Assembly (NCBI RefSeq): GCF_949628215.1
Contig: NC_134283.1
Location: 31,040,975-31,104,974 of the forward strand
Reading direction: 5' to 3'
From: Phalacrocorax aristotelis
Taxonomy: Eukaryota > Chordata > Aves > Suliformes > Phalacrocoracidae
Length of the DNA: 64,000 nucleotides
Position 1 is the first letter of the stretch. Each line of letters starts with the position of its first letter. Positions 1-12,002 of this stretch are shown here, in pieces. The notes under the pieces were generated by a model. It saw only the letters and a program-made list of their open reading frames with translations, had not been told where the DNA came from and searched no databases. The position numbers were made by a program, and so were the translations under genes.

Positions 1-3000
1 AGGATCTGAGAAGTCGTTTTCCTGAAACAAAACGTTTCTGTCTCTACCAATAGGGTCTTTTCCACCTAGAAAACAAAAAATCTGTATGTTTGTTCAATTC
101 TGCTTCTGTACTGTGTTTTGTTCTGCCATTGAATTACTTTGTGATCTCCAATTAGATGATGAGACTTTTGGCAAAGGTGGAGCAAGGAGGGTGTAACATA
201 GCACAGGTTTCCCACTGACATCTGCACACTAAATATGGGCAAGTCCACCTGAACCCTACAAGCTTCTGCTGCTGCCCAGTAAGAGGGACTGCATGTCTCT
301 AGCAACAGCACGACCAGGATTTGGTGATGGCTGGAAGGAGCTGAGGAGGCTGAGGGAGTGCCCCAGGCTCAGTCTGTATCACTGTGGCTTTGCATACAGA
401 CTTTGTTCCTCAATCAGCCCCTCTGTGAAATGTGATGGCAATGCTGATGTATCTCAGTGGCACACTTTGAAGCTAACTAACATCTGGGAAATGCTCTGCA
501 GTTCTCAGAAGAAGTAAAATAAAAATGCAGACAGTGCTGCTGCTGTTGGCTGCTGAACTGGGTACCTAGGTCCAGCTGATGGCCTGGGAGCAAGCAGGGT
601 CACTCTGGGGCAGCAGTGCTGGCCAGATAACTGCATGCATCTCGTTTGTAGATGTTATTGGGCAAGATGTCATCTTCAGAAAATTGCGGTTATCATTTCT
701 GTACATGTTGCCTTCATAAATACAAATATATGTAAATGTGTGTCAGCAAATAAAATATGAAGAAGGCACATTATTTCAGAGCCTCCTTCAGAAGCTTAAA
801 GAGTTTTAGTTCCCTCATGACCTGAACAGCGTAGGGGAGCAACAAAAATGGGCATACATATGGAGCTGTGTGCCAAGTATCTAGAAATTCTCTCCTGCGT
901 GGGTCAACCTGTTTCTCCTGACTACAACAGTCAAATCACTGATCACGTGGGGTCTGAAGGAGGAAGCTGCGGATGTCACTTGTCGGTGCAGGAAGAAGCT
1001 GTTCTATATTATGTGAAAATAGTAGAGAGGTGGGAGAGGGAGAATTAGTGAAATTGAATGAAAGCCTGATACCTCTGCCAAGAAAGAGTTAGTCTGGTAC
1101 ATCACCAGTAAATGTGCTGTTTGCTGAGGCAAAGCTTCATTACAAAGTAGTGTCTCGATAAGCTCTGTTGCCTTGCAGATGAATCTGTGCAGGCTGCCTC
1201 CCGTAGACAAGTTCTTTCCAGCAGCAGTGGTCTCCTAGCGGCGCCTGTTTGCAGGTGGAATCTCTCTTGGAGTGTGTCAGCAGCACTGTAAGACAAAGAA
1301 AGATCTGGAATGCAAACAGCTTGCTGTAGTCTCATACAGAAGTAGCCCAGGAAACCAAAGCTACAGAGTAAAACAAAGCAGCAGCAATAGTGAGAGAGAA
1401 ACACAGAAAACAGGAAAAGGAAGTTTAAGGCTGTTATCATGGATTTTGGTGCCCTTCATCTTGGTGGAATTAGGCTCAGTAATTGCTGATTGTCTTCTTC
1501 CTATGCCGTAATGCACTCCTGACAACCTCTGACAGAGATCTTGATATGGTAGATAAGTTTGCCCTGATTTTATGCGTGCAACTCTTAATGCCAAACCATG
1601 CACCTTGATTATTTTTTTTTAATCTTTGCAAGAAGTGGGATGTCTAAGACATCTGCAAAGGCAACACAATAGGATTCCAAATTGCCCACCTCTGCAAGTA
1701 ATAAACTTACATAACTTCATGAGAGGCATTATTCACTGTTCCAGAGAGCTCACAGGCATATGTTACAACCTTGTTCATATTAGTGCAGTGGTACCACTAG
1801 TCCCAGTAGTTCCTTAAACAGAGGCAACTTTGTGTGAAAGCATTAGCACCTGGTGGTGTGGTAACTGTCTAGTTTAATTGAAAGGAATGGGTTGACCATA
1901 AAGAAAATGGACATACATATGTCCAGATATGAGACCTAGCTAACTCTTGAATGCAGTGGTGTTCCCTACATTCTAAAATGGTTCTCTTTCATTAGCACTT
2001 AAGAGTCAGAAGTGGAATTAAAAATGTTTGACAGTAGAATCTTGTCAGAGGAAAAGCTTGGAGGTGGGACGGAGGGGGCGGAGGCTTTTGCTGTTTCCTG
2101 GTTGGCTAATATCAAAACACACAATTAGTAGTTATGGTTATGTAGATTGTTTTATATTGGCTTTGTTTTTATGAATCATAATGTTCATCATAGTCCTTGC
2201 TTATTTCAGTACTGTCTGTGCTACTTATGCACAGAGACAAATAAGTGTCTCCCAGGTGAATTTTGGACGTTTTGGTCTTCTTCCATATTTACACCAAAAT
2301 CTTGCCTAGAATATTTGTTTTGCAGATTGTTTGCAATTTAATAGCAGTTCTGGGCTGGAGACCTTAAAGACATCCTCATGAGTTTTCTTCATAAAGCTGG
2401 GGGTTGAAGAGCTGCTATTTTCTCTCTGGGTCAGTTGTGAACTCGTCACTGAGCATGCCTTTTTTTAGATTAAGCATCACATTGACAGTTTTTCTGCATG
2501 CATTGCACTTTTTCTAAGAAATATGGTATGTCAGTTGTGGTGCTTGAAATCACAGCTTGAGTGAGTTTGTTTAATTACTTCAAAAATGCTTCTGTTCTAA
2601 CAGCTGGCTTTGTTGCAAGCTACTGAGAGGAAAACCTGATGATGAATGAATTATAAGGAGTTGCAATTGTTGTTCATGTTTGGAATACAAGCCCCTATTA
2701 GTGCTTGTGCAGAAGTCTTGAATTGTTTGCATTAGTTCCAAAGCAGTATAGAACTGGTTTTGTCCTATGAGTAATGAAAAATAATTTCCCTGATATACGA
2801 ACTGTGAAGTCAGGTGAAGAGTTGGCCTTTGCCACACCAGACTGTATGTTCCTAACTTTGAAAGCTCAAATAATTTGTGGGTATCTCTGTTCCAGGTGAT
2901 TTGTAGTGCTAGGATGAAACATGCTGTTTGACTTTGCCTTCATCATTTTTTACAGGCTAGTTTGCAGCGGGGCAGCTCTCTGGAGACCCTGCTCATAGCT

Positions 3001-4108
3001 ACTCATTGGCCTAGAAGAAAGGATTTAATGATTTTGTACTTCCTCTTTGTTTGGTTTTGGGGTGTAGGTATTTTATAAACATGAGTCAAACTATTTACTG
3101 GTGACATTTTACAAATTTTCACTCCTTAAGTAATGTTTTTATGTTCGTATACGTTGCGGCCTTCAGCGCTTTGGACTAACGTATCTGAAGGATATCATAG
3201 AGCATTTTATCTTTAAATGGATTCTATAGGTATGTTGTAATTTCTTTTTACAAAAGTTGTACCAATCCGTAAATAAGTCCTGCCCATCCTAGCTAGACAC
3301 ACCAGAGGTACAGAGGCACAGCAAGACCAGAAGAGCTTCAGAGGGAGAACACGCCATGTGGTGTTAGCTGAAGGCACTGGTTACATGCCAGGCAACGAGC
3401 AAAGTGAATTGTGTACCTTCGCTTTGGGTGCCAGTAGAACTTAATTGTAAGAATTGATAGATTTCAGTGCTTTATAAAGTCGAAGAAGTGGCTTTATCCC
3501 TGCTGTAGAGCTCTGCAAAGAAAGTCACAGAAGTAAAGTAAAACATCTAAAATCAGAGGCTGGATTGGTAACTGCAGTGGAAATGGTATGGATCTCTAGA
3601 CTTCTTGCTGTAATGAGGATTGCCTTCATCAAAATAGGGAGTGCTCTGCTCCCTTCAAATGCCTTGCAGCGTCATGCTTAAAGAAAGGTGGATGTGAGAA
3701 AACCAGAACCTTGAAGAGCAGGTAGGGGTTAATCTGAAACTAATATAGATTACTGGTCGCACATGTATTGCTCTCCTAAGAAGTAGTGTGACTAGGGGGC
3801 AAATCCCTGTAGTAAAGTCAAAGCCTGTACCTTAAATTAACATAGCTCTAAATCTCAATTCATATTTGTTTTAACTTCAACTTCTTTAGAGCTGAGCTTT
3901 GATATTTGTTTTCTTTACCTTTCTTCACCTGCTAGTTTTGGATATGGAAATGTTTGTTTGGAAGAATGACTTTGTAATACCATGCTCATATGAAATCTCA
4001 GTGATTGCAGCATGGTTAGTAAAGGTTTCATTAATTTTTCCTTCTCACCACATCACACAGTACAACAACAATACCCATATTCATGTAAACTGTCTGATTT
4101 TATTTCAG
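1..4108 (+). other. RANBP17: RANBP17 intron (3' part, entering window)
   Basis: This stretch lies upstream of the first recognisable RANBP17 exon and ends in the acceptor TTTATTTCAG. I looked for the preceding exportin-7-family exon, which in the family ends just before the MMS...[12 protein letters not shown] segment, and did not find it, so it should lie left of the window. The sequence is AT-rich and ordinary, with short chance frames only. No repeat family is obvious to me here. Confidence 0.6.
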
Positions 4109-4207
4109 ATGATGTCGATCCTAATGAACACCATCATTTTTGAAGACTGCAGAAACCAATGGTCTGTATCAAGGCCGCTTCTTGGACTTATACTTCTCAA
4201 TGAGAAA
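4109..4207 (+). CDS. RANBP17: RANBP17 third-last coding exon
   Basis: This 99-bp exon encodes 33 residues, phase 0 at both ends. It follows the acceptor TTTATTTCAG and ends AATGAGAAA|GTGAGT. The reading [11 protein letters not shown] then [22 protein letters not shown] matches the highly conserved penultimate helical repeat segment of the XPO7/RANBP17 family. The two ATG codons at its start are internal methionines, not translation starts. Confidence 0.93.
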
Positions 4208-7200
4208 GTGAGTATTTAAGAAATTCTACCAGGTTCACCCTTCACATGCCCAAATAGTTGAAGTAATTATCTCACATAGAACAAAGCTGCTTGCTGCCCT
4301 TCAAATCCCCCATCTCTTTCCTTGGGACCTTGCTCCATTATGCTGACATTAGGAGTGGAGAGTAGGGTTCAGCTCATGTACCACATAGGTATTTCACAGA
4401 TTAGTTCAGAGAGGCTGAGTGGCTTCATTTCGATGAATAGTCCTCTCAAAACTTTACCCCAACTTTTACACCCAACCTTAGGTCATGCAAGTGTATAAAT
4501 AACCTTTTTTAATAAGTTTTATGTCTTTACTTTTCCAGAATTAAGCAGGAATAGTAGGAGTTATACAAGCTTATCTAGCTTTTAGGTAGAAATATGAAAC
4601 AAGAACACTGTGGAAATCACATCAGAAAAATTGCTTCCTAGAAAAATAGTTAACCAATTTCTTTTTCTGAAAGGTTTCACAGGAGCAACTAGCTTTTGGG
4701 GGTATTATCTGAGTGCTTACGCTTAAGTACTCACATTGATTGCAATTTGGATTGTGTGCATCTGTGGCAGATTCTGTAAACCAGGAAATACTCTGCAATT
4801 TGCCCTTTCAATAAAATCTCAAACTATGAATTTGGATATACCCATCATGTTTCCCTGGTGACTTAATAGAGACGATATTGTCTGAAATGGAAACCATCTG
4901 AGTAAATGAATGCGAGTTGATCTAAATGTGTGCATTTTTTTATGGCAAGGCATTGTTTCTGAAGATATTGACCTGTTGTATTTGCCATACTTCAGAGCTA
5001 GCTCTAACTTTATTCTGAATTGCTTTCTCTCTTGGGCAGTCACAAGCCTCAGTGTATTACTGTTTTGGAGAATGAATTGTCTATACAATAAGACGGTGCT
5101 TGAAAAAAAAGAAGACACTAAGATTAGCAGCAACCGCATACATTAAAATTCAAACTGAAATCCCAGCTATGGAAGGAAACTAATAGAAGAAGAAAATATA
5201 TCAAGAAGAGAAGCGCTGTCTCATCATTCACCTGTGCTGAAGGATCCAATTTTAGCCATATCCAATAGCACTGTCATTCATCTTCTTGGTGTGTTATTGT
5301 GATTTAAATCCAAGCTCTATAAGAGAGAGCAGTTCTTTTAAAATGATTGAGAGGGAATAAGGGCAAATTCAGTGTTTAGGAAAACTTTATGACATCACAA
5401 TATTATACTTTACAGATGGAAGCAATATTTCCTACTTTGGAAGGAAAACTAATCATTTTCTATCTGCTCTGAGTCACTGCATCATTATAAAAGTGGGAAA
5501 TAAGTAGTTTTGTGCATTCCCAATCTTGTTCAAGACGACACTTTTGTTTATATAATGCTTCTGATTTATAGCGTTTAAGTATTAGCCTGACTACATATTA
5601 ATTATGTGGTTTTGATGCTTCTGTATAAGAAGAAATTAAATACTTCACTTGAAGATAGAACCATGGAGCTGTAAATCATAAGGAATAAATTTGTGACTGG
5701 CAGAATATTCTTTTTACTGAAATTAGACTAGTTCTAATGATTATGTGTTTTGCTTAGCAGACATGGATATGTACAAGCGCCTTTACTTACGAACATGCCT
5801 TACTTTTCTTTTGGAAGGGTGGAGAACAGGAAATAGAATTTACAATATTTGTACTGCCCCTTTTGCATCAAGGTTGGTTATTTTGTGTTCAGAAAAAGTA
5901 GGACACATACTTATATATGGCTGTAAAAGTAATCTTTTCTTGGCTCATTTCAGTGTACCGCTGGTTTATTTACTGGAAATGGGTTCCTTTATTTCATGTA
6001 GGGTCTCTGTCTCTACAGTTCCTGAGAGAGCAACCACACATTTACCATGTTTTACTGCTTGTTCACATCTTCTTTTGTTTTAATGAAATCTTCTTTGCCC
6101 ATAATCAGGTTTGCTTGGGGACTCAGAAAAATTGGGATTCATCCATGCGTGCACCAGTAGGGGTTATTATGCCAAAGTGGGTACTGTACTGTGAGTCTAC
6201 CCTAAAACTACACTAAATCTTTTGAGACAGCATCAGCTCTAGTATGAAATGGGGTGGTTACAGGTGCATCCTGACACTGTTCCCATACTGAAAAGCTGCT
6301 GCAAGTTTAATTTAAATCCTAGTGGCAAGAGATTGGCAGAAAAGGCCCTCTATATCCTGATAATGTAGCAACATCCCCTCCTTGGTGTTGTCCTTCAACC
6401 AAGGAACACAGGCATCTGAGTGTACCGGCAAAAGTGATGTTATAGCAGGGAAGCCATGGAACCCCTTGGCTCAGAACAGCTCCATAGTGTTGAAACAGTG
6501 ATGCCAAGGGGGAGTCTTCAGGGGGATGCTGTACTCATTAATGGTAGGCAGAGATGTTATTCCTTGCTGTTATTTGAGGATGTTGTTAATACTTTCCATT
6601 ATGGTGTTGACAGAAGAAGTTCTTGGAACGCCTCTTTTCTAAAAACAGCTTGTGGACACCAAACAAGATCTCGGGGTTGTAGCCTTCTCTACGTTGAACT
6701 CTGCATTTGTCACCTTGAGACAGGGCTTCTGGGAATGTGATTGTTGCAGGCAGGTGATTTTCAGTTTTGAGTTCCTAAGTATTTTGGGACCCAGCTATTT
6801 GATCAGCTACGGCCTTTGCTTCCAGTACTGCTGCAGTGGTCAGCAAAGATGCGTAACAGAAGATGTTTCTGGTTTGAGAGGAACTGGATTGAGGGCAAGT
6901 AATTTGCCAAGCAGACATTAAAGCAAACACTTCTTATAATCCTGTTGAGTTGTCAGGGCTTACTGTTAGAATGCTATGGTTTTTACTACATTTTCTTTTT
7001 GTTATTCCATATTTTTTCACGTGTACAGGAGAACTGTAGTTTTGATGGAAAAGTTTTGTGTCTGATTTATTTAAGGTTTAAACAGCTTTAAACCTGTTAA
7101 GGTTTTAAAAAAATCTAGCAAACCAGAGACTTCTGTGCTTTCTGACACTTTGTACGGTACCCTACAAGTTACATTATTTTCAAAAGTCTATTAAATTTTG

Positions 7201-10200
7201 CATACTAAAAACTGATCTTCATCCTACCTTTAAAAAGGTCTCTAATTATACATCTGAAATTTGGGGAATATCAGTAATATTATTCTTGACTGCAAGAAGA
7301 GACTGCTCAGAAACTCTGCCAGGTACTTGGGTGCAAGTTCATCAGAATGGTTCATTCTCCTCTGAATAATTGTATATATCAGTGCTTATACCATGACTGT
7401 GCTTAACACCCAAGGCCATGAGGCTTTGATTGACACAGCCAATATACAAAAGACTGAACAGGACCATGGGACTTGCTTGGCTGTAGTAGCAGGGTAGTGG
7501 ATAACACTGGAGGTCCCCTTCAGTTCAGTATTTCTAGACTAGATCGAGATTCTTCTAAGGTGATAAAAAGTTCTATTTTACCTAGTCTATAAACCTGCCA
7601 GAATATAATGGAAATAGTGTATAGAAAATCGTATCAATTACTTAGCTTCTAAAGAAGCAAAGGCGAGTCTGTCTCATCACAGCACTGAAGTGATTAGAGC
7701 CCACAGTGAAGTGCACAGATTTGCACCATTCTGAAAAGACATGTGAAGTAGTCCAGGATGTTTCTGCCACCTCTCTTAGGTTGCTTTCTGTATTGGAACT
7801 GGTTAGGTGATCAACATCCACTGGTCAAGTGGCATGTCACCTGTTAGCACTAAACTTCAGTTGTGATGCACAGCTGAAGCTGGTACACTTCAGGAAGGCA
7901 GCCTCTGAAACCTGATTCAGATGGACCTCTGTGCTGTTTGCCAAACTGCTCTCCCAGAGGGCAACGTATGAAACAGTTGCTCAAGAGTGCTCCAGATGTA
8001 GGTGAGTAACTCTGGGTTTAAACTTTTAAACCTCATTTTTAATATTCTGTGCTTTGCTATCATAGTACTTCAGTGAACTACGGGCAACCTTGATAGCCAG
8101 CCAGCCTGACAACAAACGTGAAGCCCTTGACCAGTGCTTCAGGAATCTTATGGAGGGAGTCGAGCAAAGCCTTTTGGTAAAGAACAGAGACAGGTAAGTT
8201 CATAACACATAAATAAGCTGAAAGAATAAAAGACAAATGGAAACTTTAACTGGAAAAAATATAACATAGGAAGTATTCCCAGTAGCCTTAAACTGCAGTT
8301 CCTTTTGAAAGGAAGATAAAATCCTATCAAAGAGTTCATCCCTAGACTTCACAGTTAGAGCCTGAACATTTGATAGTTATGTATTTTCTTGGTCAGAAAT
8401 GTATTTGCTAATTTAATCCTAAAGTCAAGGTTTGCCAGGCTGCAGCTGCTGCTTTTTCATTTGCGAAAAACTGCCTTATTTCAGCAGGTGAGCCTCAGAG
8501 ATTCCTTTTTCCAGCCTTAAACCCCTCTGATAAAACACTTGCTTCAGCCTCCAGAGGTGTTGTTGCTCTTGCAGAGGCTTTTCGTGCTGGTGCTGGGGTT
8601 AAGCAAGTGCTTGTGAAATGCCAGAACAAGAAGGGATCCAGTGGGGCCACTTACACGTTGTAGATAAATGAGGCAAGGATTTGGGGGTTTTTAACATGAA
8701 CAAATTCACCCAACCTTGCCCTCATTTTAAAAGTAGAATAGAAGCCTTCACAAAAGAAATGACAAGTTTGTCTGCATTTAATGTTCACACTAACATTTTG
8801 TTAGTAGCTAGCTACATTTTCTCTCCCATGTGCATTATTCAACCAAAGCAAACCTGGAAAGTGTAGAGACACAATCTAAGTCCAGACTGTAGAACTTCCT
8901 GGAAAGCTTGAAACAAACTGAAAAGGGCTTGGAGTGAAGCGATGGCTAAAACCATGTGGTGATTTTATTTCTCTGATGACTTCTGTTTGTTGGTGTGAAA
9001 ATTATGTTGAACTTGTTTAATTCTTAAATAGTTTTGTGTTAATTATGGTCTCCACCATTTTGTTTCATTTTTCTATTGAATTCTGGTACTAAAGGTGTAA
9101 GTTCCTTATGGCCTGACTGTGGATGATAGCCAGAGACAGGGCAATTTGGAAGCAAACCCAGAGAAGCACAGAGATCACATCCATGGTGCTAATAAATCAG
9201 ACAGACTTTCTGTGTAACTTGTATTATGGATCAGCAGAAAACCTGGGGAAAAGGCAGAGAGCCACTGGGAAGGAGGAGAATGCCTGTGAAAACAAAGAAA
9301 AACTGAGCTGACAGTGGCAGGCTGTAGGATGTAGTCTGACCTTAGAGCTGTTAATGCCAAGGGGAGTCATTTGACTCAACGGTCTGTCAGAATTTAAGAA
9401 AAAAAAAAAACACACAACTGAGTAAAACTCATTCTTATAACTAGAAAGTTTCTTAGTTCCCTCTCTATTTATATTTATTGAAGGCAAGAAGTCCTTAAAA
9501 TAACATTGGTTTCTGAGAAAAACATACTTTGATGTGAAGTTTCTCTGAGCTGCCTTACTCTGAGAACTAGCGTAGGCTCAGGGAGGATGGACGGCAGGAG
9601 GCCGAGCTCCCCTGTCACCTCCAGGCAGGCAGCGAGGCACGGTAGTTGGACAGCATGAGGAATCCAGCTCTGCTGTCTCTGCTCTCCCTGTTCAGGGCAT
9701 GGAGAGGCTTCCGTCACTTGGGCTGCCAGCAAATATTAGATTTGGCACGTGTTAGATTCAAATATCTGTGGATTTAAAGGGGGATTTTCATCTCGAAGCG
9801 CTGTGAAGTACTCTCAGGCGGGCAGTGGTGCGGAAGCTCTCGGAGAGCTTTTGTGGAAGTGCAGGCAGGGAGGGATGGGTGCAGGTGTGAGGGGGATAGA
9901 GATAATTCGGTCGAACGAGCAGCTCGTCTGTCTCAGTAGCATCTGCCTGTCTAACTTGGGAAGACTTTTAAGCCATCACTTCCCCAACAAGCAGCATGAG
10001 TTAATATGATGGCTTTTCTTGTTTTCAGCTCTTGATTTGTAATCCTTCTCAGATTTATTCTGTGGAACAGGAGGCTTCTTTTAACTGTGATTGTTTAAAA
10101 CTGAGCAGAAATCAATTTCCATTAGTAAGGAAATAAGCACAAACATAAAAAATTCTGAATAGAATAAAGAATGAACTCATAATTGCATCCTCTATTTCCA

Positions 10201-11304
10201 CACAGAGCAAGCCCCAGTTTACCACACTGCTGTTAGATGTACCCATAAAGTTAGAGTACAGTGGAGGCAGTCAGGAAGGATTATTATATTACCCCTGGTC
10301 CTACAAAGAGACCTTTGCTGAGATCACATCAGTTTTGCAACCACCCGTCCACCAGTCCTTTGCAGGAAGGAGCCCTAAGGAGCTGTTCTTCAGGAAACTA
10401 TATTAGCTTCGCAATAGTGAGCCAGCAAAGTCTAACACAATCAAAGCAAAGAGCATTGAGGCAACCAAAGAACACTTGAAGAACTGTAAATGTAGGGTGC
10501 AATATGTTTCTGACATTTTGAATCATTTTTTGTGTGCTTTTTGGTTGTTGGAGTTTTTTTAAATAAATACATGAGATGTGATAAATGGCAATTCAACTCT
10601 TCATTTCAGATAAGGATAGACCAAGGGAGTAGATCAGATTTGGGCTGTTGTACAAGCTGAGTCAGAGTCATCATTCAGTCTCAGGTGTGATGACAGCGGA
10701 CGGATTTCCCGTCCTACACCTGCAGTAGAGAACTGTTGGGGAATATTCTTGTGAATTCATTCTGTGCCAGATGGGTGATGGTACCGTGTTTCACTGAGAG
10801 ACAGGTTGAACTCTGACACCACTCAAGAGGGAGGAAGGTAAGTCTGAGAGAGCCTGGTCTTGATCACCATCTGGACAGGTCCCAGAGAGCCCTTTGCTGG
10901 AGGTTTGGGGGAAAGGACATGTTCTGAGTCATGTGAGAGGGAAAGGTTTCTCATTCCATTCATTGCCCAGCTGACTCTGAAAATGTTTCACACTGTTGGT
11001 CGGCTAAGTTTATAATGCTGCCCATACATGTTTACATGCTCATAGGACTGGTTTTTGAGGGCACCTGGTGGTTTTTTTTGAGAGATTGCCTCTGTTTTTC
11101 TTTCAATTTAAAATTTACATTATAGTTATTCTTTTTATTGATTCTTGAAATACATTTCTCCATACCAGGTCTCCTTTAACCAAACATCTGGGTTCTCTTT
11201 TTCCCAGGTTCACTCAGAATATGTCGGTCTTTCGAAGAGACATGGCTGAAGCTCTGCGCAGCGAAGGGGCCTCAGATCCCAGCAGTTTAGATATGATGAG
11301 TTGA
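4109..11304 (+). CDS. RANBP17: RANBP17, C-terminal three coding exons (5' partial)
   Basis: RANBP17 is an importin-beta superfamily nuclear transport receptor, closest to exportin-7 (XPO7), and binds RanGTP. Only the last 107 residues are here, from three exons joined 4109-4207, 8066-8193 and 11208-11304. The joined reading contains [22 protein letters not shown], then [26 protein letters not shown] and [18 protein letters not shown], and ends in LDMMS. This is the characteristic C-terminus shared by XPO7 and RANBP17. The AEALRS...SLDMMS tail and the TLX3 and NPM1 neighbours favour RANBP17 over XPO7. Splice phases agree: phase 0 at the first junction, and a split AG|G arginine codon at the second. 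All visible introns are GT-AG. The frames are intact, so the gene looks functional. The N-terminal bulk lies left of the window. Confidence 0.95.
4208..8065 (+). other. RANBP17: RANBP17 intron between the first two visible exons
   Basis: A 3.86-kb GT-AG intron with donor GTGAGTATTT and acceptor GCTATCATAG. Its content is AT-rich with chance frames only. It contains a short perfect hairpin at 7075-7094. I see no interspersed repeat that I can name and no embedded gene. Confidence 0.85.
7075..7094. repeat. Perfect short inverted repeat
   Basis: The arms GGTTTAAA and TTTAAACC (8 bp) flank a CAGC loop. It lies inside a RANBP17 intron and in a locally TTTAAA-rich stretch, so it may be a chance hairpin. 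Confidence 0.6.
8066..8193 (+). CDS. RANBP17: RANBP17 second-last coding exon
   Basis: A 128-bp exon after the acceptor TATCATAG, ending GACAG|GTAAGT. It encodes [17 protein letters not shown], then [17 protein letters not shown] and SLLVKNRDR, with the last arginine codon split (AG|G) into the final exon. The NLMEGVEQ...VKNRDR motif is diagnostic of XPO7/RANBP17. Confidence 0.94.
8194..11207 (+). other. RANBP17: RANBP17 last intron
   Basis: A 3.0-kb GT-AG intron with donor GTAAGTTCAT and acceptor TTTTTCCCAG. Chance frames only. A short A-run near 9400 is the only simple repeat I noted. Confidence 0.85.
11208..11304 (+). CDS. RANBP17: RANBP17 terminal coding exon
   Basis: The exon starts after TTCCCAG and completes the split arginine codon. 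It then reads [31 protein letters not shown] and TGA (11302-11304). Exportin-7 and RANBP17 both end in DMMS, and the AEALRS segment is the RANBP17 form. The stop is intact. Confidence 0.95.
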
Positions 11305-11612
11305 CAAAGACTTTGGAAACAGAGCACCAACTAATAAACCAACTCTGAAAGTTTTGGGACCCTGTTATATTGTTAGATAGGGTTTTGACCCTTTTGAAAA
11401 CTATTTTTTTAAGATATCTTCTGCCTTTTTATATCTCTGGTCTAAACATAAAGATTTATAATCGTGAAAACAATGGAAAATCAGCCTTAGTTTGAAGAAC
11501 ATTTTCAGCCTTTCTTATCAAAATTTATTATCCTGTTGTTTTATCTTTATGAAACAGTTTAGAAACAGTACTTAACCAAAGAACAAAATAAATATGCATT
11601 CCTTCTAAACAT
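11305..11612 (+). other. RANBP17: RANBP17 3' untranslated region (approximate end)
   Basis: This is non-coding sequence after the RANBP17 stop. Two canonical AATAAA hexamers are present, at 11333-11338 (only 29 bases after the stop) and 11587-11592. The second would give a roughly 300-base 3' UTR and is the more plausible site. A further AATAAA lies at 11753-11758. The end coordinate is inferred. Confidence 0.55.
11587..11592 (+). terminator. RANBP17: Candidate RANBP17 poly(A) signal
   Basis: Canonical AATAAA about 283 bases past the RANBP17 stop, in an AT-rich 3' UTR context. Which of the several hexamers is used cannot be decided without transcript ends. Confidence 0.5.
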
Positions 11613-11986
11613 GTATCAGTTAATGATTCTCAGTTCTACACATACTAGTAAATAATATCTCATCAGTGAAAAACTCCAAGCTCATTCTGAGGTCATATTT
11701 GTTTGAGAATGAGATGAAAGCCAGTACAAATTTTATTACATCTTTTTGAAATAATAAAATTACTATTTTTCTACAAAACGTTATATATTTCTTTTCAGCA
11801 CTGGCGGTTAATGACAATGTGGACAATGAAGTAGAAGACTAAAAATGAATATTTTAGGCTATAAGTATAGCAGGAAAATTGAGAATGTTGCACGTAATAA
11901 AATAAGAGATGAAGGAGCAAGCCTTAATGAAGTACTGATGATATTTTAGTTTCACAAGTATATACTTTCCAGGTCCTTGGAAATTG

Positions 11987-12002
11987 AAAAAAAAAAAAAA
12001 AA
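11987..12002. repeat. Poly(A) run, 16 bases
   Basis: A homopolymer of 16 A residues. It could be a microsatellite or the remnant tail of a retroposed sequence. No recognisable body precedes it. Confidence 0.8.

Noticed and set aside
1-4108. An additional upstream RANBP17 exon
   Set aside because: I searched for coding text of the preceding exportin-7-family exon and found none in any frame.
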